64,000 nucleotides of DNA from Leptospira wolbachii serovar Codice str. CDC. GTDB taxonomy: Bacteria; Spirochaetota; Leptospiria; Leptospirales; Leptospiraceae. The DNA lies in contig NZ_AOGZ02000014.1 in assembly GCF_000332515.2 (NCBI RefSeq), positions 1,132,001 to 1,196,000 of the forward strand. The letters are read 5' to 3'. Of the stretch, positions 52,889 to 62,756 are shown one piece after another; position 1 is the first letter of the stretch; every line of letters starts with the position of its first letter. A model generated the notes under the pieces. It searched no databases, had not been told where the DNA came from, and saw nothing but the letters and a program-made list of their open reading frames with translations. The position numbers were made by a program, and so were the translations under genes.

Positions 52889-53983
52889 TCAATAGATGCG
52901 TCGGATGGCTGTTGCGATCCGTTGTACGTTATCTTTTGTTAGGTTAGGATAAATCGGTATACAATGCCCTCGTTGGTAAAGACGTTCTGCATTAGGAAAT
53001 TCCAAAGGGTTCACTTCCAATACACGGTGAAGTGGTTCATCCACAGTTCTTTGAGTTCCGATATGGATGGATTTAAAATATCTTTGGATCTCTTCGTAGT
53101 TTTGTCCCGAGACAACTATAGGAAATCTTTGGAAGGTATCTTCTGTTGGATTTTGGAAGTAGGTTTCTAGCCGAGAATTTTGAACCGCTTGTAAATAAGC
53201 AGAGGCGATTTTTTTCTTACGTTCCAAGATCACACCCAGTTTGGAAAGTTGTTCAATTCCAAGAGCTGCTTGGTAATCTACCAAATTGTAATCATACTTT
53301 GGTTCACCAAAGTTACGTTTTGCGGAAGGACCCGATTTGTATGACTTTACTGCATTGGAAAGAGAAACTTCTGAAGTAATGATCATCGCACCGTTTCCAG
53401 TGGTAATGATGTTTTCTGCACTGAGTCCACATATCGCAAGTCTGGATTGTTTTCCTACACTTATGGTTTCGGAAGTTGCCCCAATGGCCTCAGTAAAGTC
53501 TTCTAAAACTTCCAAACCTTCGATGGAATAATCACTCAAACGAATGAGAGATCCAAAACTATGATCAAAAAGAGCGAAACGAGCACCCGATTCATTTTTT
53601 TTGCGAAGGAATTCTTCAGGACATGGATGGAAGGAATTTCGTTTCAAATCCACAAGCACTGGTTTTGCTTGCAAAAGGAAAATGGCATCCAAAGCAGAGA
53701 TCGGAGCATAACTAGAAAGGAGAACCGAGTCTCCTGCTTTTACACCTAACGCAAGTAATGCTAAATGGTATGCCGAGGTAAGGGAATTAGAAGAGATAGC
53801 ATGTTTGATTTTAAAAGTGTGACAGAACGTTTTTTCAAATCTTTCCACAATTTCACCCGTAGAAAGATGTTCGTCTACGAGACATTCCAAAACACCTTTC
53901 AGGTCTTCCCGAGAAAGGGTAGGTTTAAAAAATTCGATATCTTTTTCTTTTCGAATGGGTCTTTGTATTGTTTCGGTGCTCAT
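52889..53983 (-). CDS. DegT/DnrJ/StrS-family protein lacking the PLP lysine
   Basis: A 364-residue protein with the aminotransferase fold of sugar-modifying DegT enzymes: EHLSTGEIVERFEKTF, SSNSLTSAYHLALLALGV, EDFTEAIGA (Asp for the pyridine nitrogen), YDYNLVDYQAALGIEQL and RGHCIPIYPNL. At the place of the Schiff-base Lys (usual SK-x-L-TTGEGG) it reads ENIITTGNGA, so the Lys is Asn191 (codon AAC). It may bind PLP loosely, catalyse a Lys-independent reaction, or be a non-enzymatic partner. It is the first gene of a two-gene unit with the ATP-grasp protein. Confidence 0.75.
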   Translation of the reverse strand: MSTETIQRPIRKEKDIEFFKPTLSREDLKGVLECLVDEHLSTGEIVERFEKTFCHTFKIKHAISSNSLTSAYHLALLALGVKAGDSVLLSSYAPISALDAIFLLQAKPVLVDLKRNSFHPCPEEFLRKKNESGARFALFDHSFGSLIRLSDYSIEGLEVLEDFTEAIGATSETISVGKQSRLAICGLSAENIITTGNGAMIITSEVSLSNAVKSYKSGPSAKRNFGEPKYDYNLVDYQAALGIEQLSKLGVILERKKKIASAYLQAVQNSRLETYFQNPTEDTFQRFPIVVSGQNYEEIQRYFKSIHIGTQRTVDEPLHRVLEVNPLEFPNAERLYQRGHCIPIYPNLTKDNVQRIATAIRRIY

Positions 53984-54001
53984 CCAACAGCACTCCTCTA
54001 T

Positions 54002-54042
54002 ATTATGTCACTTAAATACCCTGTTTCCGAATTATGTCACTT
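54002..54042. repeat. 12-bp direct repeat in the divergent promoter gap
   Basis: ATTATGTCACTT occurs at 54002-54013 and again at 54031-54042, a 29-base period, between the divergent DegT-like and avtA genes. It may be a regulator site. A small CCCTT/AAGGG hairpin lies between it and avtA. Confidence 0.4.
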
Positions 54043-54116
54043 CATTTTTCGAAATGCGAACATAATTTTAGAATTCCCTTAGAAAAAGGGTTCTGGATGC
54101 GGAAAGTCTGGTGAAT

Positions 54117-55391
54117 ATGACCCCCATGACGGATTCTTTTTCTTCTCTTTGGGCCACTCGCCTCCGCCAAAACCAGGGAATCCGATCCCTGATGGAAGAT
54201 CTGGGCCAAGTCACAGGCCATCCAGACGAAATCCTACTCGGCGGCGGAAATCCGGCGCATATTGCAGAAGCAGAAGAAATTTTTGCCGATTGTTTTCTCT
54301 CCCTGGCTAAAGACCCTTCGCTTACGGCACTTCTCGGCGACTACCAAGCTCCCATTGGGAATGAACGTTTTCGCACCCTCGCTGCAGAATACTTATCTTC
54401 GCATTTGGAGGCAAGGCTCACTAAAGACAACATAGCTTTTTTGAATGGAAGCCAAAATGCCTATGCGTATTTACTCAACATCCATTCCGGCAAAATGACA
54501 GATGGGAGTTTCAAAAAAATCCTTCTTCCCATTGTGCCAGAATACATTGGTTATGCGGACCAATCCATCGAAGCCGATGCCTTTGTGGCAACCAAACCCG
54601 AAGTGATTCCGACAGGGAACCACAGGTTTCGTTATGGATTAAACAAAACTGATTTTGATTTGTCGAGTGTAGGTTGTGTTGCTCTTTCTCGCCCTACCAA
54701 TCCTACAGGAAATATTCTGTCTCTAAAAGACATTCATTGGATGGAAGAAAGAACCCAAAAGGAATCGATTCCCCTCCTCATTGACTTAGCTTATGGAAAC
54801 CCATTTCCCAACTTAATTGGAGAGGAAGAACCTGTCACTTATCGGGATGGGAGAACTCTCTCACTCAGTTTTTCCAAAATTGGGCTGCCGGGAGTTCGTT
54901 TAGGGATCATCATTTCGAATCCAGAGACAATTGAAACTCTTTCTTCGTATGCCGCGGTAGGCAATTTAGCAGTGGGAAATCTCGGTGTGTATATGATGGA
55001 CATCCTATTTCGGAAGAACATTCTTCCACGCCTTGCAAAAAACGTCTTACGTCCGTTTTATGACAAAAAAAGAGAACTTGCAGTTTCTATCTTTGAATCG
55101 GAATTCCAAAAACAAGGTGTTGAGTACGAAATCCATGACCCTATGGGTGGTTTTTTTCTTTGGATTCGTTTTCCAAATCTATCTGTATCCAATCACAAAC
55201 TTTACCACCTTTGTAAAGATAAACGGCTCTTTATTGTTTCAGGACATTATTTCTTTCCGGGATTAAACTCAGATTTTTCGCACACTCAAGATTGCATACG
55301 TTTGACATATTGCCGTAAGGAAGAAGAATTAGCCAGGGGAGCCCATATCCTAGCGGAAATTGTGGCCTCTCACCAGGCAAAATCCAAATGA
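54117..55391 (+). CDS. avtA: Valine-pyruvate aminotransferase
   Basis: A 424-residue class I aminotransferase of the AvtA group, marked by LGGGNPAHI, DYQAPIGNERFR, SRPTNPTGN, and the PLP lysine in SFSKIGLPGVRLG with the trailing Arg. It moves amino groups between valine (or its keto acid) and alanine/pyruvate. ATG 54117 follows GGAAAG at a good distance. Its stop overlaps the next gene by 4 bases, so the large unknown protein and probably the decarboxylase are in the same operon. Confidence 0.88.
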   Translation: MTPMTDSFSSLWATRLRQNQGIRSLMEDLGQVTGHPDEILLGGGNPAHIAEAEEIFADCFLSLAKDPSLTALLGDYQAPIGNERFRTLAAEYLSSHLEARLTKDNIAFLNGSQNAYAYLLNIHSGKMTDGSFKKILLPIVPEYIGYADQSIEADAFVATKPEVIPTGNHRFRYGLNKTDFDLSSVGCVALSRPTNPTGNILSLKDIHWMEERTQKESIPLLIDLAYGNPFPNLIGEEEPVTYRDGRTLSLSFSKIGLPGVRLGIIISNPETIETLSSYAAVGNLAVGNLGVYMMDILFRKNILPRLAKNVLRPFYDKKRELAVSIFESEFQKQGVEYEIHDPMGGFFLWIRFPNLSVSNHKLYHLCKDKRLFIVSGHYFFPGLNSDFSHTQDCIRLTYCRKEEELARGAHILAEIVASHQAKSK

Positions 55392-57709
55392 GCGAAGACA
55401 GCATTGATCTATCAGACACAGTCGTAGAGAACTCCTCATCCAAAGAGGAAAGTTCTGCCGATAGACCATCCGCACAGTCCTACATCTTTTTGTCTGATTC
55501 AGTGGGAAGTCTTACACCCACAGCACGTTGTATCTTAGATGAACTCAAAGACTGGCACAAACGTTTAGAAAAACACGGCAGCAAAGAAAAACATGCATCG
55601 TATCTAATGACCGTGGATAAACTTCCCGAAGCTTTGGGGAAGTACACAAACCTAGGAACACAAGGCCGGACTGAAAGTTCCATCCACCATGCCCTCCGTC
55701 AAATTTTAGACATAGACCATCGAGGTCAAAATCGTGCCGCTTACGCCTATCCTTACCTCATTCGTACTGGCAGCAAAATCTCTTCTAAAATAGCACTTGT
55801 GGCACCGCAGAACGAAAACAAAACGGACACACAACCCTATAGACAGGCTTGTTTTCGATTTTCACAAGACCTCATCAAAGTCCTTTTAGAAAACCGTGCC
55901 AAAAAAGGAAGGAACTGGGATGAAGACAATCCTGGATCTTTACTCTTACAAAAAAACAAAGAGGGAAACACTTGGTTGTATCCCAAACTCGGTTCTTTGG
56001 AAGCAGAAATCTCCTCACTGGTGAGAAAGGGATTTGGAAATTTGCCTTATATTCCCATGCCAGACTTTCTCCAAGACTTCACTGACTTTGCACGGGAACA
56101 AAACTTGGCACTTTCTGTTCTCACTGATTATCACATTGTCATTGATGAACTAAATATTTTGCCCGATGGAAGTTTCAAACGTTTACCAGAAGTTGTAAAC
56201 CAAATCCTGGCTCATATGAATGGATTGGAACATTTTACAAAAGAACAACTCACAAAACTAGCCAAAGATGCAAAGTATGAATCCTTCTTAGCTTCCTTTA
56301 GTGATTATATATCTAAGCCAAAATTTACTTCCTTAGATTCTAAAATGAATCCTGAAGAAGAAGTAAAAAAGTTTTTATCCGTTATCGAAAACTTTCCTTA
56401 TCCGGTAGAAAAAGGAAACAGAGCTCTATCCATCAAAGAAACGATTGAACTCAGTGTAAAAATCCTAAAAAGACTATCGGAAGAAAAAGGATCCGTTCTG
56501 ACTCGTAAGGATGATAGCATTTACGGAACTGTAAAAAATGCAGTAATCAGCAAAATTCCAGAACACACTAAAAATCATAACACACTCCTTCGAATCGACT
56601 TCGAAGAAGAAGTCGCGAAGGCAGGAATCACCTCAGAAGAAAAAGCAGACGAATACATCAAACGTTTGAAAGACGATGTGTTCTCAGACCATTCTTATTA
56701 TGAAGAAAAACTTCCTGATGGCAGATCTGTTTATTATGTAGTAGATCATGGTTATATGGCAGCAGTCATCCACAAACTAGCGTTTGAGGGCAGAACCAAT
56801 CCAGAATACAAAAAACAATTGGGTTATGCTAAAATTATCAACCATAAACTTTCCAATCCCAAACATCCAGAACTCAATAACAAACTCAAACCCGAGTTGA
56901 TTGCAAAACTGAATGCCGATGTCAAAAATATGGAAGTGGAAGAATTGGAAAAAGAACGTTCCAATGAAATCCGTTCCCGCTTCAATGCCGTTCCAGGTAT
57001 ATTGACATTTGTGGTAAGCACCCTGATCTTTATCACAGGAGCATATTACCTCCGTTCGGCGATGCCAATTTTTTTCGGTGTGCCCTTCTCTGTGGTACTT
57101 GGGTTTATGGCGGCCATCTACTTCCGCGAAAAATCCACCGAGGAAATCCGAGAAGACATCAAAAATTCTGGGAAGTTTTCGGGGGTTGGGGATTGGGGCA
57201 AACCAAATTACAATACAAGCTCCTCTTCTTCAAACTACGAAGACGAAGGGGAAACCAGCAAAAAAGACGAGAAACTATCCAATATCTACAAAGCCGCAGA
57301 TAATTTCGTATTTCCCAAACGATTCAATAAAATCACAGATAAAGTTTTGGATCCCAAGTCCTTACGTTCGCGAATCTACGAAAACTTGGACAATATCAAA
57401 CGAAACAACATGACTCTAGCCAAAGAGAAAGATGACGATAAAGTAGCTTCTACTGTCGAATATGCCGTTTTACAATCCGTTTCCACCATTATCATTCCAG
57501 AAGATGTTGCCATTCGGGATCTTCCGAACACCATTCTCATCAACCGCACTGATATGAAATCCGCACTGTTCCGTGGCCAACTCGCTGACCACTACAGAGA
57601 GGAAATGAACAAAAAGAAGTTCGATAAAAAATTGGTTAAGTACTACACCTACCTCATCAACACGGTAGAGATGGAGTATTATAAATACCTTCCGAAAAAA
57701 CGAGTTTAA
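55388..57709 (+). CDS. Large unknown membrane protein, 773 residues
   Basis: No domain is recognised. The N-terminal 30 residues are Ser/Asp/Glu-rich. A mostly helical charged region follows (about 40-530). Two membrane helices form a hairpin (about 538-580, ILTFVVSTLIFITGAYYL and VPFSVVLGFMAAIYF). A Ser-rich linker (about 610-630) leads to a C-terminal domain (about 640-773) with IIPEDVAIRDLP and YYTYLINTVEMEYYKYL. Both large parts should face the cytoplasm. It is translated in an ATGA overlap with avtA and precedes a decarboxylase gene. Confidence 0.75.
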   Translation: MSEDSIDLSDTVVENSSSKEESSADRPSAQSYIFLSDSVGSLTPTARCILDELKDWHKRLEKHGSKEKHASYLMTVDKLPEALGKYTNLGTQGRTESSIHHALRQILDIDHRGQNRAAYAYPYLIRTGSKISSKIALVAPQNENKTDTQPYRQACFRFSQDLIKVLLENRAKKGRNWDEDNPGSLLLQKNKEGNTWLYPKLGSLEAEISSLVRKGFGNLPYIPMPDFLQDFTDFAREQNLALSVLTDYHIVIDELNILPDGSFKRLPEVVNQILAHMNGLEHFTKEQLTKLAKDAKYESFLASFSDYISKPKFTSLDSKMNPEEEVKKFLSVIENFPYPVEKGNRALSIKETIELSVKILKRLSEEKGSVLTRKDDSIYGTVKNAVISKIPEHTKNHNTLLRIDFEEEVAKAGITSEEKADEYIKRLKDDVFSDHSYYEEKLPDGRSVYYVVDHGYMAAVIHKLAFEGRTNPEYKKQLGYAKIINHKLSNPKHPELNNKLKPELIAKLNADVKNMEVEELEKERSNEIRSRFNAVPGILTFVVSTLIFITGAYYLRSAMPIFFGVPFSVVLGFMAAIYFREKSTEEIREDIKNSGKFSGVGDWGKPNYNTSSSSSNYEDEGETSKKDEKLSNIYKAADNFVFPKRFNKITDKVLDPKSLRSRIYENLDNIKRNNMTLAKEKDDDKVASTVEYAVLQSVSTIIIPEDVAIRDLPNTILINRTDMKSALFRGQLADHYREEMNKKKFDKKLVKYYTYLINTVEMEYYKYLPKKRV

Positions 57710-57758
57710 ATACTAAAATTATTTGATTCTAAAGGGGTCGCTCTTCCTATGGAGTGTG

Positions 57759-60023
57759 ATGTATCAAAACGGTATTGTACAATTTCCTATCATCATCATC
57801 GATGAAGATTTTCGTTCCGAAAATGCCAGTGGTCTTGGCATTCGAGCAATTGCAAAGGCCCTAGAAGGCGAAGGAATCGAAGTACTGGGAGTCACCAGTT
57901 ACGGAGATTTAACGAGTTTTGTGCAACAACAAAGTCGGGCTTGTGGATTCATCCTTTCCATTGACGATGAAGAGTTCACACCGGAAACAGAAGGTGAAGT
58001 TCCAGATGCTCTCCGCCAACTCAAAGACTTTGTAACGCAAGTTAGACATAGAAACGCCGACATACCTCTGTTTCTTTATGGTGAGACTAGAACCAGTCGC
58101 CACATTCCCAACAGCATATTAAAAGAACTTCACGGCTTCATTCATATGTTTGAAGACACCCCTGAGTTTATGGCACGTGCCATTCACAGAGAAGTAAAAT
58201 CTTATTTAGATAGTCTGCCTCCACCATTTTTTCGTGCCTTAACACAATATGCACATGACGGAAGTTATAGTTGGCACTGCCCTGGTCACTCGGGTGGAGT
58301 TGCCTTTTTAAAAAGCCCAGTTGGCCAAATGTTCCACCAATTTTTTGGAGAGAACATGCTTCGTGCTGACGTTTGTAATGCGGTGGATGAACTAGGCCAA
58401 TTACTCGACCATACGGGTCCTATTTCTGCCAGCGAAAGAAACGCAGCGCGGATATTTCAATGTGATAGTTTGTATTTTGTTACTAATGGTACTTCTACTT
58501 CCAACAAAATTGTTTGGCATAGTACGGTAGCACCGGGTGACGTCGTGATTGTAGATCGAAATTGCCACAAAAGTATTTTACATGCTATCACTATGACTGG
58601 AGCCATTCCCGTATTTCTTATGCCAACAAGAAACCACTTCGGAATCATTGGACCCATTCCGAAGGCGGAATTCAAATGGGAAAACATCCAGAAAAAAATC
58701 GCAGAACATCCGTTTGCAAAAGAAGTAAAAGGAAATCCTCGAATTCTCACCATCACCCAAAGTACTTATGATGGAATTCTTTACAATGTAGAGGACATCA
58801 AATCAGAGTTAGATGGTAAAATTTCGACTCTCCATTTCGATGAAGCTTGGCTTCCGCACGCTTCCTTTCACAGATTCTACACCGGAATGCACGCCATTGG
58901 TTCTGACAGACCTCGCCCCAAAGAAAGTATGATCTTTGCCACTCAGTCCACACACAAACTTCTTGCCGGTCTTTCACAAGCAAGCCAGATTCTTGTCCAA
59001 AACAGTGAAAAAGAAACCCTAGATAGAAACCTTTTTAATGAAGCATTTTTGATGCACACAAGCACAAGTCCACAGTATGCCATCATTGCTTCTTGTGATG
59101 TAGCAGCAGCCATGATGGAATCTCCCGGTGGGAATGCCCTTGTGGAAGAGTCCATTGAGGAAGCCCTAGATTTCCGACGTGCTATGCGCAAAGTAGGTTT
59201 GGAACTGGAAGAGGATTGGTGGTTTAGTGTTTGGGGACCAGAAGCTCTTGCCGATGAAGGGGCAGGAGAACGAGATGAATGGATTCTGAAAACCAATGAC
59301 CGTTGGCATGGGTTTGGTGACATTGCTGAAGGATTCAATATGTTGGATCCCATCAAAGCAACTGTCATCACTCCTGGTATGAGTGTGGAAGGAGAATTTG
59401 CTGACTGGGGAATCCCTGCACTCATTCTCACCAAATACTTAGCAGAACACGGAATCATTGTAGAAAAAACAGGACTCTATAGTTTCTTTATCATGTTTAC
59501 CATCGGAATTACCAAAGGCCGATGGAACACAATGGTAACCGAATTACAACAGTTCAAAGATGATTATGATTCTAACCAACCACTCTGGCGTGTGATGCCC
59601 AAATTCACCACCACACACCCAAAATACGATCGTATTGGACTCCGAGATCTATGCCAGTCTATGCATGAAGTTTATAGAGCCAACAATATCTCTCACCTAA
59701 CAACGGAAATGTATTTAAGCCCGATGATTCCTGCAATGAAACCATCGGAAGCATTTTCCAAAATGGCGCACCGAGATATTGAACGAGTTCCGATTGATGA
59801 GTTGGAAGGTAGGATTACTTCTGTGTTGTTAACACCTTACCCTCCGGGAATTCCACTTCTCATTCCTGGAGAAATATTCAACATGACGATCATTCGTTAT
59901 TTACAGTTTGCTCGTGAGTTTAACTCAAAGTTTCCTGGATTTGAAACTGACATCCACGGCCTTGTGGAAGAAAAATCAGAATCTGGACACATGACTTACT
60001 ACGTAGACTGTGTATCTGAATAA
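57759..60023 (+). CDS. Orn/Lys/Arg decarboxylase (fold-type I)
   Basis: A 754-residue enzyme with three parts: an N-terminal receiver-like wing domain (1-125), the PLP domain (about 140-560), and a C-terminal domain (about 580-750). Clear motifs are WHCPGHSGGVAFLKSP, LGQLLDHTGPI, TNGTSTSNKIV, NCHKSILHAI, FDEAWLPHASFH, and the PLP Lys in ATQSTHKLLAGLSQAS. It makes a diamine or agmatine from ornithine, lysine or arginine; the choice cannot be read here, though length and motifs favour biodegradative arginine or lysine type. ATG 57759 with GGAG upstream is the start. A terminator follows. Confidence 0.9.
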   Translation: MYQNGIVQFPIIIIDEDFRSENASGLGIRAIAKALEGEGIEVLGVTSYGDLTSFVQQQSRACGFILSIDDEEFTPETEGEVPDALRQLKDFVTQVRHRNADIPLFLYGETRTSRHIPNSILKELHGFIHMFEDTPEFMARAIHREVKSYLDSLPPPFFRALTQYAHDGSYSWHCPGHSGGVAFLKSPVGQMFHQFFGENMLRADVCNAVDELGQLLDHTGPISASERNAARIFQCDSLYFVTNGTSTSNKIVWHSTVAPGDVVIVDRNCHKSILHAITMTGAIPVFLMPTRNHFGIIGPIPKAEFKWENIQKKIAEHPFAKEVKGNPRILTITQSTYDGILYNVEDIKSELDGKISTLHFDEAWLPHASFHRFYTGMHAIGSDRPRPKESMIFATQSTHKLLAGLSQASQILVQNSEKETLDRNLFNEAFLMHTSTSPQYAIIASCDVAAAMMESPGGNALVEESIEEALDFRRAMRKVGLELEEDWWFSVWGPEALADEGAGERDEWILKTNDRWHGFGDIAEGFNMLDPIKATVITPGMSVEGEFADWGIPALILTKYLAEHGIIVEKTGLYSFFIMFTIGITKGRWNTMVTELQQFKDDYDSNQPLWRVMPKFTTTHPKYDRIGLRDLCQSMHEVYRANNISHLTTEMYLSPMIPAMKPSEAFSKMAHRDIERVPIDELEGRITSVLLTPYPPGIPLLIPGEIFNMTIIRYLQFAREFNSKFPGFETDIHGLVEEKSESGHMTYYVDCVSE

Positions 60024-60041
60024 AAACGAGAACTCACAATA

Positions 60042-60076
60042 ACAAACTCCAGGTTGTCTTTCTGACTGGAGTTTGT
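60042..60076 (+). terminator. Terminator after the decarboxylase gene
   Basis: ACAAACTCCAG (60042-60052) and CTGGAGTTTGT (60066-60076) are perfect complements with a 13-base loop, 19 bases past the stop. The following bases are TTGG, not a long T-run. Confidence 0.6.
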
Positions 60077-60160
60077 TTGGGCTATGATCAATCATTTTAC
60101 CAATTTTTAATCTTAGTTGTTTCTACCAGGTGATAAGAATAATTCACAGAAATTTTTTAC

Positions 60161-60784
60161 CTACTCCCATTCAATCATTTTGACTACATCTTTCAAACAA
60201 TCTTCTCTAGTTCCTTGGTCTTGTTTGATCACGGGAAGCCCGGAATACCATTTTCCATCAGGATACTTTAGATCTACCCAATAGGAAAACAGGGTGGTTT
60301 CTCCGTTGTTGTTTTTGATCTCAATGTTGAGTAGTTTTAAATCGGAAACACCTGTCTCTTTATAAAACACTTCTCCATTGCGAGTCCGAATCCGAATTTT
60401 TTTGGGAACAACTTCGTAAGTGATTCCTTTTTTTTCTTCGCGTTTTTGTTTGAGTTCCCAAGAGTCTATCCGCACAGAATCAAGTTCGCTTACGTTTAAC
60501 TTTTTTTTGTAAAGGATTCCCTCTTTGGAATGTTCAAAAGACATCGACTGACTACCGCTAGATGATTCGCCACGGACGGTCCTTCCATCGCAGAGAGTTA
60601 AATTGATGACCCTAGGTTCAGTAGAATCTTTGTCCCCACGAGCATTTCTTGGTTCCTTGGATTCTTCCATGGGGACATTGGGAAGGTTTGGTTCTTTTGG
60701 CAATCGTGGTTCTCCGAGTACCGGAGAAAAAAATCCGAGGGTCCCTACCCAAAGAAAGAGTCGCAGTCGGATGAAGTTTTCCAT
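60161..60784 (-). CDS. Hypothetical secreted protein, 207 residues
   Basis: Not recognised. ATG 60784 gives a signal peptide (RLRLFLWVGTLGFFSPVLG). A Pro/Glu/Asn-rich segment follows (LPKEPNLPNVPMEESKEP), then a beta-rich domain (about 60-207) with ITYEVVPKKIRIRTRNG and YWVDLKYPDGKWYSG. The longest frame (to 60802) runs into the start of the divergent antiporter gene, so the shorter start is chosen. The two starts are then only 16 bases apart. Confidence 0.65.
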   Translation of the reverse strand: MENFIRLRLFLWVGTLGFFSPVLGEPRLPKEPNLPNVPMEESKEPRNARGDKDSTEPRVINLTLCDGRTVRGESSSGSQSMSFEHSKEGILYKKKLNVSELDSVRIDSWELKQKREEKKGITYEVVPKKIRIRTRNGEVFYKETGVSDLKLLNIEIKNNNGETTLFSYWVDLKYPDGKWYSGLPVIKQDQGTREDCLKDVVKMIEWE

Positions 60785-60800
60785 ATTCTGACCTTTATCC

Positions 60801-61835
60801 ATGGATGCATTTCTTACTGCAACTTTTCAAACCCTCCCCTTGCCAGTTCTTTTACTCGTGATCATAGGCTCCATCCTCGTTTTGGGCAAAGCCGCTGACA
60901 TACTAGTCGACGAGGCAGTCTCACTTTCCACTCGTTGGGGAGTTCCCAAAATGATCATTGGCGCCACCATCGTGAGTTTAGGTACAACCCTTCCCGAAGT
61001 TTCCGTATCGGTGCTTTCTGCACTAGAAGGAAATCCAGGAATTGCTCTTGGAAATGCGGTTGGTTCCATCATCTGCGATACAGGCCTTATTTTGGGAATC
61101 GCTATCTTAATTTCACCACCTGACATTGACAAACGACTTGTAAATCGCCAAGGTTGGATCCAAGTCCTTTCTGGATTTTTACTGGTTTTTGCGGCCCTTC
61201 CTTGGGCCAACCTAACTTCCGTTTTCTCTACAGGAGGACGTATTGACCAAGGAACTGGATTTGTATTTTTACTACTGCTTGCCGTTTACATTTATTTGAG
61301 TATCCGTTGGTCCAGATCCAAACCAGGGGAATTGGAAGCAGGGATTGATGACACAACCGAATATGATTCCGCACCCTTTTGGATTGTATTATTAAAATTA
61401 GTGGGAGCCATCACATTTGTGATCCTTTCCTCAAAAGTGTTGATTCCTTCCGTCCAAGAAACGGCCGTTAGACTCTCGATTCCAGACTCCATCATTGGAG
61501 CCACACTTGTTGCCTTTGGAACTTCGCTTCCAGAGCTTGTCACTGCCATCCAAGCTTCCAGGCGAGGTCATTCGGAGCTTGCAGTGGGGAACATCATCGG
61601 GGCCGATATTTTGAATGTTCTTTTTGTATCAGGTGCTGCAGCTGCCGTTACAAAAAATGGACTCGAAGCCCCTGTTAGTTTTTTTACATTCTACTTCCCT
61701 TCAATGTTAATCGTCTTAATTCTTTTCCGCTTGGGAATTGTTTTCTCTAAAGATAAAATCAAACGGCCATTTGGTGTGTTTTTACTATTTATCTATATCC
61801 TTGCCACTGCCGCAGGATTTGTTTTTAAAGGGTAA
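60801..61835 (+). CDS. Calcium/sodium antiporter, CaCA family (YrbG-like)
   Basis: A 344-residue polytopic exchanger with ten helices and the two inverted alpha repeats: GATIVSLGTTLPEVSVSV with GNAVGSIICD in the first half, and GATLVAFGTSLPELVTAI with GNIIGADILN in the second. The paired Glu residues bind Ca2+. It probably exports Ca2+ in exchange for Na+ or H+, perhaps with K+. It overlaps the convergent dprA by 11 bases. Confidence 0.92.
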   Translation: MDAFLTATFQTLPLPVLLLVIIGSILVLGKAADILVDEAVSLSTRWGVPKMIIGATIVSLGTTLPEVSVSVLSALEGNPGIALGNAVGSIICDTGLILGIAILISPPDIDKRLVNRQGWIQVLSGFLLVFAALPWANLTSVFSTGGRIDQGTGFVFLLLLAVYIYLSIRWSRSKPGELEAGIDDTTEYDSAPFWIVLLKLVGAITFVILSSKVLIPSVQETAVRLSIPDSIIGATLVAFGTSLPELVTAIQASRRGHSELAVGNIIGADILNVLFVSGAAAAVTKNGLEAPVSFFTFYFPSMLIVLILFRLGIVFSKDKIKRPFGVFLLFIYILATAAGFVFKG

Positions 61836-62745
61836 AATTCAAATCCCATCCACCATCTCTTCTCAATGCAGAAGGGATGGTTCTTTTTTTTCTCCATTCT
61901 TCGTAGTCTATCTCCAAAACATTCTCTTCTTCTTTTTCAATTTCTGTTTCATAAAACAATCTTTGCGCACCCTGTCGTATCAATAACCTACCTCCCTCGT
62001 TATCAAACTGTTTGGGATGATCAAATACATAAATCTCTCGGTTCTGCTCCATGGCACTATAGGCCGTAGAAATCGTGCCGGACTTACGCCCCGACTCCAT
62101 AATGTACACTTTGTTCGAAAGGCCAGAAATCACACGATTTCGTTTGGGAAAGGTCCATTTCGCAGGTTCTGTTTTTAGTAAAAATTCCGTGAGAATGAGT
62201 TGGTTTGGATCTTCTTTGATCCGTTTATAAAGATCTCGGTTCCCTGGAGGGTATTCCATTCCCAAGGTGGTTCCAAGTACTCCGACAACAGGAAGTCCGC
62301 ACTCCAAAGCAGAAAGGAAGGCTTGTCGATCAATTCCCAGAGCCATACCAGAAACAACCGCCAAATCTTTATTAGTTGATAAAAATCGAACGAGCTCTTT
62401 TGTAGCAGAAAGAGAAACAGGGGAAGACTTTCTCGTTCCTACAATGGCAACCAAAGGGGCTTGTAACAAGCCAATATTTCCTATACAGGCAAATACCAAA
62501 GGTGGGTCATAAATTTCTTTTAGATTTTTGGGATACTCTGGATCATAAAAACTCACAAGTTTCCAGAGTGGATTCTTCCCTTTTTCCCATTCGATACACT
62601 CTTTCAGACATTGGTTCCAAAAATCCTCCTCAAAATAAGTAGGTAGGACTTGATATAGGTCTACAAAGTTAGAAAAGTTACACCAAAGCCTTGTTTTGCG
62701 AAGTAGAGAGGAGACGCGAGGATGCCCCAGAATTGAAACGACCAC
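61825..62745 (-). CDS. dprA: DNA-processing protein DprA/Smf
   Basis: A 306-residue protein. The Rossmann-like core (about 70-275) has VAIVGTRKSSPVSLSAT, VVSGMALGIDRQAF, VGVLGTTLGMEYPPGN, FPKRNRVISGLS and ESGRKSGTISTA. DprA loads RecA on incoming single-stranded DNA during natural transformation; many bacteria keep it without known competence. It lacks a separate C-terminal winged-helix domain of usual size. It is followed upstream by a TPR lipoprotein gene on the same strand, 11 bases away. Confidence 0.92.
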   Translation of the reverse strand: MVVSILGHPRVSSLLRKTRLWCNFSNFVDLYQVLPTYFEEDFWNQCLKECIEWEKGKNPLWKLVSFYDPEYPKNLKEIYDPPLVFACIGNIGLLQAPLVAIVGTRKSSPVSLSATKELVRFLSTNKDLAVVSGMALGIDRQAFLSALECGLPVVGVLGTTLGMEYPPGNRDLYKRIKEDPNQLILTEFLLKTEPAKWTFPKRNRVISGLSNKVYIMESGRKSGTISTAYSAMEQNREIYVFDHPKQFDNEGGRLLIRQGAQRLFYETEIEKEEENVLEIDYEEWRKKRTIPSALRRDGGWDLNFTL

Positions 62746-62756
62746 AACTTAAGAGG

